Below, in pieces: positions 34,970-45,974 of a DNA stretch of 64,000 nucleotides. The DNA is taken from NCBI RefSeq assembly GCF_900497805.2, contig NW_020954626.1, positions 6,145,959 through 6,209,958 on the forward strand. The letters run 5' to 3'. Each line of letters opens with the position of its first letter. Within the stretch, counting starts at the first letter, position 1. The stretch comes from Vombatus ursinus (Eukaryota > Chordata > Mammalia > Diprotodontia > Vombatidae). A program made the position numbers and the translations under genes. The notes under the pieces are model-generated. The model was not told the DNA's origin. It saw only the letters and a program-made list of their open reading frames with translations, and searched no databases.

Positions 34970-37690
34970 ACTACAAATGTGAATGGGATGAACTCTCCTA
35001 CAAAGGGAAGCAGATAGCAGAGTGGATTAAAAACCACAATTTTACAATATGTTGTTTATAAGAAACACATATGAAGCATGGAGATACACATGGGTAAAGG
35101 TAAATAGCTGGACCAGAATATATTACACTTCAGCTGAAGTAAAAAAAAAAAATAGAAGTGGTTGCAATCCTGACCTCAGACAAAGCAAAAGCAAAAATAG
35201 GTCTAATTAAAAGAGATAAGGAAGGAAACTACATCTTGCTAAGAGATACCATAGACAATGAAGTAATATCAACATATGTGCACTAAGTTGCATAGCAACC
35301 ACATTCTTAGAGGAGAAGTTAAGAGTGTTACAGGAAGAAATAGACAGCAAAACCATACTAATGGGGGACCTCAACCTCCCTCTTTCAGACCTAGATAAAT
35401 CTAACCACACAATAAACAAGAAAGAAGTTAAGGAGGTAAATAGAATTTTTAAAAAGTTAGATATGATAGACCTCTGGAGAAAATTGAATGGTGAGAGGAA
35501 GAAATATACCTTTTTCTCAGCAGTACATGGCACCTACATAAAAATTGACCGTATATTTGGGCACAAATCTCACAATCCAATGCAGAAAGACAGAAATATT
35601 AAATGCATCCTTTTCAGATCATGATGCAATAAAAATTACGTATAATAAGGGGACATGGAAAAATAAATTAAAAGTTAATTGGAAAATAAATAATCTAATC
35701 CTAAGGAATGAGTGGGTCAAACAATAAATCATTGAAACAATTAATTTCATCAGAGAACTATAATAATGAGACAACATACCAAAATATATGGGATGCAGCC
35801 AAAGCAGTTCTTAAAGGAAATTTTATATCTCTAAATGCTTACATGAATAAAATAGGGAAGGAGAAGATCAATTAATCAGGTGTGCAACTAAAAAAGCTAG
35901 AAAAAGATCAAATTAAAAATCCCCAATTAAATGCCAAATTAGAAATTCTGAAACTCAAAGGAGTGATTAATAAAATTGAAAGTAAGAAAACTATTGAAAT
36001 AATAAATTAAACTAAGAACTGCCTTTATAAAAAATAATAAAATAGATAAATATTTGGTCAATTTGATTTAAAAAAAAGAAAGAAGACAAAAGTACCAGTA
36101 TCAAAAATGAAAAGGATGAATTTACCACCAATGAAGAGGAAATTAAAACAATTAGTAGGAGCCATTTTTCCCAACTATATTCCAATACATTTGACAATCT
36201 AAATGAAATTGATGAATATTTACAAAAATAGAAATTGCATAGATTAACAGAAGAGGAAATAAAATACTTAACCATATTTTAGAAAAAGAAATCGAAGAAG
36301 CCATCAAAGAACTACCTAAAAAAATCTCCAGGGCCAGACAGATTTACAAATGAATTCTGTAAAACATTTAAAGAACAATTAATTCCAATACTATAAAAAT
36401 TACTTGGAAAAAATAGGCAAAGAAGGAGTCTTACCAAATTCCATTTATGACACAAATATGATGCTGACACCTAAACCAGGAGGAACCAAAACACAGAAAA
36501 AAATTATAGACCAATTTCCCTAATGAATATCGATTCAAAACATTTTAAATAAAATATTAGCAAAGAGATTATAGCAGTTTATGATGAGGATAATACACTA
36601 TAACCAGGTGGGATTTCTAATAGAAATACAGGGCTGATTCAATATTAGGAAAACTATCAACATAATTTACCATATCAATAACAAAACTAACAGAAATTCT
36701 ATGATTATCTCGATAGATACAGAAAAATCTTTTGACAAAATACAGGGCCCATTCCTATTAAAAAACACTAGAGAACATAGGAACAAATGGAGTTTTCCTC
36801 AAAACCATCAGCAAGCATTGTATGTAATGGGGATAAACTAGAAGCTTTCCCAATAGGTTCAGGGGTGAAACAAGAATGCCCATTATCACCACTATTATTC
36901 AATATTGTACTACAAATATTAGCTTTAGGAATATGAGAAGAAAAAGAATTTGAAGGAATTATAATAGACAATGAGGAAATAAAACTATCACTCTTCACAG
37001 TTGATATGATGATATGCTTAGAGTCAACTAAAAAAACTAATTGAACTAATTAATAACTTAAGCAAAGTTGCAGGATGTAAAATAAATCCACATAAATGAC
37101 TGGTATTTCTACATATTACTAACAAAGCCCAATAGTAAGAGATAGAAAGAGAAATTCCATTTGAAATAATTGTAGACAATATAAAATATTTGGGAATTTA
37201 CCTGCAAAGACAAAGTCAAGAACTATTTGGACACAATTACAAAATACTTTTCACATAAATAAAGTCATATCTAAACAATTGAAAAAAATGTCAATTGCTC
37301 ATGAGTAGGCCAAGCTAATATAATAAAAATGACAATTCTGCCTAAATTAAATTACTTGTTCAATGCCACAGGAATCAAACTACCAAAAATTATTGTATAG
37401 AGCTAGAAAAAAATAACAAAATTCATCTGAAATAACAAAAGGTCAAGAATATTAAGGGGAAATGGGGCAGCTAGGTGGCATATTGGATAGAGCACTGGCC
37501 CTGGAATCAGGAGGACCTGAGTTCAAATCCAGCCTCAGAAACTTGACACTTACTAGCTGTGTGACCTTGGGCAAGTCACTTAACCCCATTGCCTACAAAA
37601 AAAAAAAAAGAATATTAAGGGAATTAATGGGAAAAAATGCAAAGGAAGGTGGCCTAGCCATTCCAGATCTTAAAACTCTACCATAGTAAA
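34970..37690 (+). pseudogene. L1 ORF2 (endonuclease-reverse transcriptase), decayed, C-terminus missing
   Basis: N-terminal endonuclease: TTNVNGMNSPTKGKQIAEWI near 34970 and, in the 99-codon frame at 35325-35624, MGDLNLPLSDLDKS, WRKLNGERKKYTFFSAVHGT and KIDRIFGHKS (human L1 has YSKIDHI). The SDHDAIKI block lies at about 35615. Reverse transcriptase: a KSPGPDxFTNEFxK-like block near 36325, [11 protein letters not shown] near 36715, [20 protein letters not shown] near 36865, and a degenerate FxxDMM at the catalytic FADD position near 36995. The thumb region runs to about 37690, and the cysteine-rich end is gone. Not functional. Confidence 0.82.
37463..37609 (+). mobile_element. Poly(A)-tailed tRNA-derived SINE, inside L1 ORF2
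   Basis: Head gggcagctaggtggcatatt, gagttcaaatccagcctcag, ctgtgtgaccttgggcaagt, end ttaaccccattgcc, then A12. Flanked by agaatattaaggg at about 37445-37457 and again at about 37609-37621, a target-site duplication. The short form with poly(A) implies L1-driven movement. Confidence 0.9.
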
Positions 37691-38554
37691 GAAAAAGAGA
37701 CCTTGAATACTATGTCCAGAAGGCAAAGAATATAGGTTTACAACCAAGAATAGCTTATCAGTAAAACTGAATATAATGCTATAGTGGGGAGAAAAAAAGA
37801 ATCTTTCATAAAGTAGAGGATATCTGAGCATTTTTGATGATAAAGGCTAGAATTGTTTAGAAACTATGCAGTTCAGTTTAGAGTTAAGAGAAACATAATA
37901 AGGTTAAAATGAAAAATGATTAGAGACTAATCAAAGACAAGCTGTTTACTATTAGTAAACCTTACTGCATATATAAATGGGGAGCTAACTGGAGGAACTG
38001 ATACATGTGACCCCTTATAAACTTTATCATCATCAAGGGTCACAGAGGTTGTCTAATTAGACAAAAGGTCTGGGCGTTATTCTGTTATATCTTGGTGATC
38101 CAAAAAGAAAAATTGAAAAGACAAAGAAGAAGAATATACTAGGTGCAGAACGGAAAGGAAAGTTACAGAAAATTATTTCACATATTTGTAGTTTTCAAGT
38201 AGAAGTCCATATGAACAAGAATGAGGGAATGGAGGAGTGGCTAATGCTTGAACCTCATTTTCATCTGAACTAATCAAAGAAGAAAGGAATAAACACATAT
38301 GCAGACATACAATTCAGAGAAGAAATACATTTCACTCAATGAGGAAAAAGAAGGGAAAGGGAAAAAGGAAGAAGACTGGAAGAGTAGTTTAAGGTAAGGT
38401 TTAATCCTAAACAAAACAATCTCTAGCTAAGTATATATAAAAACATAACTCTTTTTGAGGTGGCAAAGAATTGGAATCAGAAGGGGCATCCACCAACTGG
38501 GGAACGATTGAACACTAAATGAATATGTGATATGCTACACAAATATGATGGAAT

Positions 38555-39095
38555 ACATTTTCGAAGCAGACCAATGATATCACAGGGTAATGACTTGACT
38601 TGTGCATGAATTGGATTTAAGTGATGCAGAGTTACCCAAAGACGTCAGCCTCACTCTCTCTTCCAGAGAGACATCGAAGTCCAGTGGCAGAAGAAAAGTT
38701 GGGACAACTGACAATGGCCCAGGATAAAGTGGATGACCTTGGTGCCTTCAATGTCTGACCAGGCTCTAAGCACTCCACAGAGTGCCTGCTTCAGCCACCT
38801 TCATGCCAATTGGAACAAATTGTTCTCATCTGCCCATTCTGCCAGGGAGAAGTCTTCCCACGCTTGATGTAGACCTCCTCCTAACTCCCCTACAGGTCTC
38901 AGGCCTGGCAGTTATCTTCAACCTGGTTTAGTCCATCTGCTGAGACAGTTTTAACGCAGTGTGGCTGTTTGGCACACTACAGCTTCTTGGGGCCACAGGT
39001 GAAAGGTCAGTGACAGGTGGACACCAAAAACAGATGCAACCCTAAAAAGGGCTTAACAAGCCCTCATGCCAAAGGACTAGAAGTCCTTCCCTGAA
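38555..39095 (-). mobile_element. RTE-associated SINE-like repeat, inside the half-L1
   Basis: In reverse it carries the shared 3' module of this family: ggccattgtcagttgtccca, cttctgccactggacttcga, gagagagtgaggctgacgtc and cacttaaatccaattcatgc. Its other side (38790-39095) contains a different module with gaaggtggctgaagcaggca and further unique text. It resembles 62722-62985. The family name RTESINE is my best guess. Confidence 0.6.
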
Positions 39096-39359
39096 CATCC
39101 CATACATATTATGCAGCAATAAATGATGAAAAGGATGGTTTCTGATAAGCTTGGGAAGATACGTATAAGGTGATACAGAGTGAAGTGAACAGATTAGAAG
39201 AAAAACATATACAATGACAACAATACCATAAAAACAACTTTAAAAGAACTTACAAACTCTGATCAACGTAATGACCAAATAGGATTCAAGAAGGCTAATG
39301 ATGAAATATGCTACCTATCACCTGATTAAAAAAAGTGAAAGAGTCGAGAGCAGAATTTT

Positions 39360-39470
39360 TGTGTATTTCTGTGGATATATGTGTGTGTAGACATATGTAT
39401 CTATATATAGATAGATAGATAGATACATATCTATATGGTTTACCATATATGTTATATACACATTTTTTCT
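39360..39470. repeat. (GATA)n/(TATG)n microsatellite
   Basis: Includes four perfect tagatagatagatag units inside the L1 3'UTR. Confidence 0.75.
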
Positions 39471-39649
39471 TCTTTTGGACATGGCCAAAGTAGAAATTTG
39501 TTTTGATGGAATGTTTCCTTGACAAACTTTGCTTCATTACAGGACTTTTGTTTTTCTTTCATTCTCAGTGGGTTGGGGAAAGAGTAGGAGGAAAAGAAGG
39601 CAGATTTTGTCAAATTAAAAAATAAAATTTAATTTAAAAAATTAATCTA

Positions 39650-40080
39650 AATTGTTCTATGAGTTATCTGTGAATCCATATAGTCTCTTTAGACAATTCT
39701 CATTTTACATTCTCATGAGAAATATTTCTCTTTGTGACTTAAGAATTTCATTTCTAAGAGCTTTCCATTCAATTAGGCGTATATTGTTTCATATTCTCAC
39801 AGCATTAATCTTATTTATTCAGGTCAATTTTATGTAATAAAAATTATCTCTTTTATCCTCTATAATCACCTCTAGTCACTGTTTAGTTAAAAATTTTCTT
39901 CTGTCACAGATGTGACTATTTAAATTCTCTACTTTTAAAAAAAATCATATAACCTTTTATATTTAAGTAATTTATCTACTTGGAGCTTACTGACATATTC
40001 AGCATAAGTTGATGCTCTAACCCTTATTTCTACCAAATCATCTTCAGGAATTTTAGGTCATCCAGTCCTAACTATCCTCT
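39650..40080 (-). mobile_element. Old L1 LINE, ORF2 scrap
   Basis: Reverse L1 text: atttaagtaatttatctact, tggagcttactgacatattc and aacccttatttctaccaaat, parallel to 23880-23980. Heavily decayed. Confidence 0.55.
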
Positions 40081-40181
40081 CCTGCTTCCTTTGAAATTTG
40101 TTTTCCCCAAATATAGGTCACATGTCAGACTGTGGAGCTTACCTTTCTTCACAGATTCCAGAATGAAGAGATTACTGTTCG

Positions 40182-40182
40182 T

Positions 40183-40228
<46 letters not shown>
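40182..40228. repeat. (CT)n(CA)n microsatellite
   Basis: Nine or so CT units pass directly into about 13 CA units. Confidence 0.9.
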
Positions 40229-40231
<3 letters not shown>

Positions 40232-40232
40232 C

Positions 40233-40372
40233 TTTATAGATGAGGAAACTGAGGCAGAAGTGACTTGCCTAGGGTCAGACAGCTACTAAGTGCCTGAAGC
40301 AGGATTTTAACTCAGGTCTTCCTGAGTTAAAGCCAAGCTAGGCACTCTAACCACTGTGCCACACCCATCCTT
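40233..40372 (-). mobile_element. MIR-family SINE
   Basis: Shows atagatgaggaaactgaggc, cttgcctagggtcagacagc and tctaaccactgtgccacacc. Good minus-strand MIR without its 3' end. Confidence 0.78.
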
Positions 40373-40374
40373 TT

Positions 40375-41134
40375 TTTATGTTTTTGTTTTGTTTTTACCA
40401 CAAGACTATTTGCAATTTACTTTTTTTTTTTAAATAGGAGGCATGGCTGTGTCCTTGTTTCCCCCACCTAGAGCTCTTTACTTGACCATTCTACTCTTAC
40501 ACAAGTGAGCCGTATCTCTTGCTTTCCTCTGTTGGCTCCTATACCAGCTAAAAATCTTCTTCATCCCCAAGTGAAAAGCATGTGCCAAGTGGTTAGCCCC
40601 GTCCTTCACTGGCCCAATTTCTACCGCACAGACACATTCCAAATTACAAGCTCCAAACCAATACCAGCTCCAAATCCATGCACTGCTCTTACTGAACATA
40701 CTAATGCTCTCCAGTATCTCTTTCACAAAGTCACAGTGGCTTTGATGTCCCCTGGAGGAGCCATGTGCTGCTCAGTTGAATCACCATGAAGTGCTCAGAG
40801 TAGTTCTGGTCCTTTTTTCTTTTTTTTTTTCCTGGTAACAGCCTCTGAAATAAATCCAGTTTCTCTGCTAATATGGAGTTTATATCAACCCCTTCCTTCC
40901 TGTGATTTGAATTTCTTCATATATATCCCCTGGATTCATCCCAACTGAATTAATACATGAGGTCCCCCACACACACATAATAGTTTACTAGACAGTGATT
41001 TTCATTCTTTGTAAAGCATATTTTAAAGATAAAATCTCTCTTTGAAATGTACTTCCTGACTTCTTTTTCCTCTCAGAAAAGCTTCAGGAATGTCTTTCAT
41101 TTTGTTTTTTCTTCTTTCAAATTTTCTGCCTTTC
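40375..41134. other. No recognised feature
   Basis: Unique-looking DNA. Overlapping open frames on both strands at 40478-40789 lack features of known proteins. Confidence 0.45.
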
Positions 41135-41435
41135 TAGATATCTAGGTGATTCAATAAATGGAGTACTAGATTTGGAGTGAGGAAGATGCAAATTCAAATC
41201 CTGCCTCAGAACTTTATTAGCTATGTGACCCTAGGCAAGTCACAACCTCTCAACCTCAAGTTACCCATCTGTAAAAAAAAAAAAAAAAAAAAAAAAAAGA
41301 TGGGGGGGATAATAATTGTACCTACCTGGCAAGGGTGTTATGAGAATCAAATGAGACAATATATGTAAAGTTCTTGGTAAACCTTAAAGCACAATACAAA
41401 TGATAGCTACTGTTATTGTTGTTATTATTATTCTC
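41135..41435 (+). mobile_element. MIR-family SINE with an internal poly(A) expansion
   Basis: Head at 41147-41200 (gtgattcaataaatggagta, caaattcaaatcctgcctca), ctatgtgaccctaggcaagt, then A26 at 41273-41298 where the normal text has gtaaaatgg, followed by ataataattgtacctacctg and the 3' end. The A-run replaced or expanded inside the element. Confidence 0.75.
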
Positions 41436-41594
41436 CTATATCCTTGATCAAATGCAAACCAAACAAACCAATGTCTGCCTTCTTTCCTTTCTCTTTCCTC
41501 CTCCCTATCCTTGATTTCTCCCTTCCTCTCTACATTCTGTTCCAATTCTTCAGCTTTTGCTTCTCAAACCACTTCTTTAAATTCCCCATGTGGA

Positions 41595-41750
41595 CCCAAA
41601 TTAACCTTCCTCAGCTTCAGTTTCCTGACCTGTAGAAAGGGAATAATTGTACCTAGGTCACAGGGTTACCATTGGGATCAGTGATATAACTTACGTACAG
41701 TACTTTGTAAACCTTACAATTACTAAATAAAGTCTAGTTATTATCATTAT
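41595..41750 (+). mobile_element. MIR-family SINE, 3' part
   Basis: Shows ctcagcttcagtttcctgac, ctgtagaaagggaataattg and cacagggttaccattggg, ending in an att repeat. Confidence 0.65.
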
Positions 41751-41999
41751 CACCATCAGCAACAATAGCCCCCACTTTCCTACATTCCCCTATGCCTTTT
41801 TTCCAAAAGGAAAATTCCCATTGTTTTGCTGCTTCTACTATTGCTCTTATAGGTTTGCTTTCTCTCTGAAACTCGGAATGATTTGAGGCTACACCAAGCT
41901 TCCACTGTCTCCCCACTCTGCCATCTCACCCTCTTCCATCAGCCCCTGCCATGTTTCTTCACAAAAAAATCAGCATTACTCATAAATGATGTTCTTTTC

Positions 42000-42180
42000 A
42001 TCTTTGTAGCACCACTATTAGGTAGGAAGAACAAGTATTATTATTCCAATTTGACAGATAAAGAAACTGAGATATAGAACACTTCAATTTCCCAGAGAGA
42101 ACAATTTCCCAGTCTCACTGAAAATCAGTGGCAGGGGCAAGATTAATTATTCTAGAGAGACGGCACTGTGCTCTGTTCTC
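42000..42180 (-). mobile_element. MIR-family SINE
   Basis: Shows ttattattccaatttgacag, ataaagaaactgagatatag, and the reversed head with gacggcactgtgctctgttc. Confidence 0.6.
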
Positions 42181-42184
42181 ATCT

Positions 42185-43065
42185 CCAGTTATAAAATTGT
42201 ATGATGCTGTGTAGATAATTGAATTTATCCATTTGAATCCAAATTTGGAGAATCCAAAGTTTTTTTGGGTAGCACTGTCTTGGGCATTGCTGAAGATTGT
42301 CCTGGTAGATGCCTGTTAGTTCCAAGCAGAAGATCTCTCCGTATCAACCCCCTTGTACACCCAGAGAATTCTGCTTTAACCTCTGAGGCTGGCAGGAGAC
42401 CTGACTTCAACTAACAAGCTCACTCCATCCCATTCTTTGAATTTGTGGGAATAAAGAAGAAACCCACAAAAGTCATTAGAAGCTACAGAGGGGAGGTAGA
42501 GAGAAGGAAGCTAATACAGAAAAGCAAGAAGAGAGCTAGCTACAGCCTTGAGTTCACCAGCCTGACTCCTGGGCCACAAGGAGCATGGGGTGAAATCTTG
42601 CTTGGCTAAAACCAACAAGCTGACAAAATCAAGGTTATGATAAATCACTTTCCCTCCCTCCCTCTTTTCCGTAAGACTGTAATGTTTCTCTGCAGAGTTT
42701 AATCTCCATTTCTTAAAAAATTGCTTACCTTTCTGTATCTAATGGGGGACTGGGCAATGAGCCCTGTCTTTATAAGAATGAGTAGAGTACCACTGATATA
42801 CCTCCCCACACAAAAGGGAGGAAGGACCTACTTCTAGAAGACTCATAATGACATGCAATGGAAAGGCCTTTGAGAGACCATGGAGCATAACTAGATATTT
42901 TCAACTGGTTTGGGTCTGGCAACCACGTGGTGAGGAGGAGCCTTTATGATCAGCTGGGGACACATTCAAAAGGTCTAGCCAAGCAGAAAGGTAGATAACA
43001 TCTTTTGGTTTTATTTCTTTTCAGCTAACTTCCTTCTAGATGGTAATTGGTAAAAGATAATTGTT
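42185..43065. other. No recognised feature
   Basis: Unique-looking DNA of slightly higher GC. No open frame of note. Confidence 0.45.
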
Positions 43066-43067
43066 TA

Positions 43068-43182
43068 AGGAGAGACAGAGGGAGAGAGGGGGAGAGGGAG
43101 AGAGGGAGACAGGGGGAGGGGGGAGAGGGGAAAGGGGAGAGGGGAGAGGGGGAGGGAGAGGCAGAGGCAGAGGCAGAGACCT
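43068..43182. repeat. (GGGAGA)n purine repeat
   Basis: 115 bp of almost pure purine on the plus strand, mixing gggaga, ggggaga and ggcaga units. Confidence 0.92.
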
Positions 43183-43189
43183 TAGACTG

Positions 43190-44394
43190 TCTTCTGATCT
43201 ATGGCCAACATATGACCCCTGAAAACAGCCTTTGTTGTCTGCCTCAGTTTGTTATTTCATTTTAGGTGGAGATTAATCTCGAGGCCAGAACGTTCAGTTC
43301 CAATGGTGAAGAAAACAAGTCACCCAAGATCCAGGAATTCTGGGAATTAAGTCCATTCCAAATTTTGTAGCCAGCCCAACATCTATGCCTCAAGGAGCAA
43401 GTAGCTTAGGGACCCAGGCAAATGAATTGCTGAGACAAGGACTCATCTATGAATCTGGAGGGGCCAAAGCTATGTAGAAACTGAATTTCGTTTGAACCCA
43501 GCACTCCCTAGAGACCTAGGGGGTATATCAGAGATTGTGCCCCCAACATGTTTGGAGAGGGGCACTTATACTTCTGTTTTTGCCATATCTTTGAAGTAAT
43601 AGCCCTTTGAAAAAGCTAAGTGATGTTAACTGGTTAAATGGAAATGGGGGCTAGTCACTAGTGGATTAGAGTGGAGGGAACATACTTGGAATGGGGGCCT
43701 GAGCCAGTAGCATTAGAGCATAGACATCCCAACCCCTAGGACTCTATATTGATGGGGTGAAGGGGGAGAAAACTGTAACCCACCTAGCTTTGGGATTGTG
43801 AGCCCAGAAATATACTTAGTACAAATGTTTGCTTTGTTTCTTAAACCAGTAATTGTGATAAAGCAGTTAAGCACCCTAATTGCTAAACTGTGTATAAACT
43901 ATGACTTGAATGAAGCAGAAAGGGGTGATTGTGGACCTCCAGGGAAGGAAATGAAACGAACATTTTTAAAGCTGTGATATTTTTGCCACAGTGTAATCTC
44001 TGGCCAAGGGCTCAGAGTGAGGAAAGAGAGTTATTGCTTCATTTTCACAACTTCCCAGGACAAAAGAGTACTTTTATCAGGATTTCTCTAAGCAAATGAG
44101 TTACAAGGCTAGCCAAGTGACTAGGCTAGCTAGTATTGAGACAGGTAGATACTCACCATTTTGGGGGAAGTGGCACTAATTTTGAAAGGAAAGTCACACC
44201 TCTAGGAAGGAGGGGCCAATAAAATGACTGAAGAAAAAGACATTCACCAAAAGAAAGAAGTATCCAGGCCCACAGAAAGGGGAAGACTTTAAAATCGACC
44301 TACAGCCCTACCTAAATTAGAAGCTACCACTTGCTATACTTAGCAAAGTAATAATAGTTATAATTACAATAATAACACAGAGAGAACAACAGCC
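43190..44394. other. No recognised gene or repeat
   Basis: About 1.2 kb of unique-looking DNA. I considered a long terminal repeat but found no paired ends. Confidence 0.45.
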
Positions 44395-44395
44395 T

Positions 44396-44520
44396 GCAGA
44401 ATATAAACTCCTTAAGGGCAGGGGCTATTTCAAATCTGTCTTTGTATCCTCACTGCCTTGCATAGTATTTTGCTTACAGTAAATGCTGAATAAATAAACT
44501 CTTATTGGATTGAACTAAAT
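44396..44520 (+). mobile_element. L2/THER-like 3' tail
   Basis: Shows atataaactccttaagggca, ggggctatttcaaatctgtc and cttacagtaaatgctgaata. Ends at the TA where the MITE begins. Confidence 0.65.
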
Positions 44521-44525
44521 GTATA

Positions 44526-44877
44526 CAGGCTATCCCAAAAATCTTAGTGTAGCTTAAAGATTTAATCATTATTAATAATCTTTAATAAATATCAAACACT
44601 TATAAATTATTTAATAAATAACTGAACATTGATAATAATATCTAATAACTATTAAGGCATTTTAAAACTACACTAAGGGGGCAGCTAGGTGGTGCAGTGG
44701 ATAGAGCACCGGCCCTGAAGTCAGGAGGACCTGAATTCACATCTGACCTCAGACCAAACACTCAACACTTACTAGCTATGTGACCTTGGGCAAGTCATTT
44801 AACTCCAATTGCCTTAACAACAACAACAACAAAAAACAAAAAAAAAAAAACTATACTAGAGCTTTTGAGACATCCTC
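44526..44877. mobile_element. Mariner-type MITE, split by a SINE
   Basis: The left end caggctatcccaaaaatctt + agtgtag matches, inverted, the right end (ctacactaag ... gacatcctc, seen across the SINE). This gives an imperfect terminal inverted repeat of about 30 bp, of the kind seen in mariner elements (ggctgtcccaaaagtctt). A TA precedes the left end. Inner sequence is about 120 bp of taat-rich DNA with no ORF. The SINE at 44677-44850 sits in the right terminal repeat, with a duplicated aaactacacta / aaactatacta. Confidence 0.65.
44677..44850 (+). mobile_element. Poly(A)-tailed tRNA-derived SINE, inside a MITE
   Basis: Head ggggcagctaggtggtgcag, gaattcacatctgacctcag, ctatgtgaccttgggcaagt, then aactccaattgcc and a (caa)n/A-rich tail. 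Target-site duplication of about 11-12 bp with one difference. Confidence 0.88.
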
Positions 44878-44989
44878 AGAGTGCTTTACAGTTTACAAAG
44901 TGCTTTCCTCAAGAACCCTTCACAATTTAACAAAGCAAAGCAATCTAATTAATGATGCAAAAGATTAGTCTGAGAGAGGTAAGAAGAGA

Positions 44990-45090
44990 AGGAGATGTCA
45001 AATCAAGAAGGACATGAATTCAAGTTCTGGTCTGACACACACTAGCTGTGACCCTGGTAAATTCACTAAACCTCTCAGAGTTCCTAAACC
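44990..45090 (+). mobile_element. MIR-family SINE, fragment
   Basis: Shows gaattcaagttctggtctga, ctagctgtgaccctggtaaa and cctctcagagttcctaaacc. Confidence 0.5.
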
Positions 45091-45970
45091 CTAAGAGAGT
45101 AAGTTATAGCTATATCATCTCATACCAGGACGCCCGACCTACCATGGATAAAATCATAGATTCAGACTCCCCACTCCCACCACAGAGGTGCTAAGTGTTT
45201 TGTTTTGTTTTTAATAATTTTCTCTCCAATGATTAATATTATTTTTCAACAGTATTAGCCAATATAAACAAAACTGGGTAATTTTCACATCTGGACACAA
45301 ATAGCAGTTTAAAAAAAAAGGAGTATCAAGATCTCTCCCCGTAATTCAGAATGCTGACATGGAGGTTAAAATCATTTGTCTGTTTTTTGCCCCAGTCTAA
45401 CATTTATACCAAAAGCTTGATGGATCTTAGCATCAAGCCTGCCACCTGCTTGCAGGAGATCCCCACAGACATGAACACATTCTTGTCCATTGATTTTAAT
45501 CTTATTTCATGGATTTCATCAGTTGCTGTCAGGCCTAAGTTTTGGGTACGTGCACATTTCAGCTGTCATCACTGGGGCTGCTCAGTGAAAATTGGATCCT
45601 GCCATATCTAGTGTCATTTGTCTTCATTAGTCTTCACTATTGCACCATTTGGCCTATCAGCAGTATGTGACCTGAATAGCTTACTAGCTCCAGTGTGCTC
45701 AGTAACAAGCTAAAGCACATAGCTGAAGAGCAGAAATAACCTCCAAGCACTTTTGCTTGTGACCTAAGTATTATTAAATCAACTCTTTTTTTTTTTTACA
45801 AAGCTCTTTTTTTATTCTTTCTACTCTTTTGGGGGGACCCATATTGGCCTTTTAGTTTATTACATGGAACCCAAATAGTATGGTCTTACCTGCACAGACT
45901 CTTATAATTTAAAAAGGCTCAGAAACATAAATTCAATTGGGATATATTGATCCCATGTTATATATTATAC
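45091..45970. other. No recognised feature
   Basis: Unique-looking DNA. The 86-codon frame at 45351-45611 has no known features. T-run near 45787-45798. Confidence 0.45.
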
Positions 45971-45974
45971 TGTG

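Larger units (their letters stand above)
32700..37690 (+). mobile_element. L1 LINE, nearly full-length 5' part, decayed
   Basis: 5'UTR (starts about 32700-32715, with gaagccaagatggtggag), ORF1 (33249 to about 34325), an inter-ORF purine-rich spacer (34330-34960), then ORF2 with endonuclease and reverse transcriptase (about 34970-37690). A poly(A) SINE interrupts ORF2 at 37463-37609. At about 37690 it is cut off and continues as a different L1-derived piece (ORF1 end). ORF2 has lost its cysteine-rich C-terminus. Many stops and indels. Confidence 0.88.
37690..39645 (+). mobile_element. Half-L1 (HAL1-like), older copy: ORF1 end, spacer, L1 3' end
   Basis: Starts with the last part of ORF1 (tccagaaggcaaagaatata, aaccaagaatagcttatcag), followed by an L1-type inter-ORF spacer to about 38440. 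It then joins directly to the ORF2 C-terminal end and 3'UTR (ggcaaagaattggaatcaga at 38463; atgcagcaataaatgatgaa at 39112; A-rich end near 39645). The 3 kb or so of ORF2 that should lie between is absent. An RTE-associated SINE interrupts the 3' part (38555-39095). Confidence 0.7.

Noticed and set aside
34651-35037. 128-codon minus-strand open frame with long Phe/Leu/Ser runs
   Set aside because: Antisense of the purine-rich L1 inter-ORF spacer; low-complexity composition explains it.
40478-40789. Opposed open frames (82 and 94 codons)
   Set aside because: No recognisable family; composition similar to flanking non-coding DNA.
43190-43990. Possible long terminal repeat of a retrovirus-like element
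   Set aside because: I found no paired TG...CA ends, no second copy in the window and no viral protein text. No retrovirus-like element is supported anywhere in the window.
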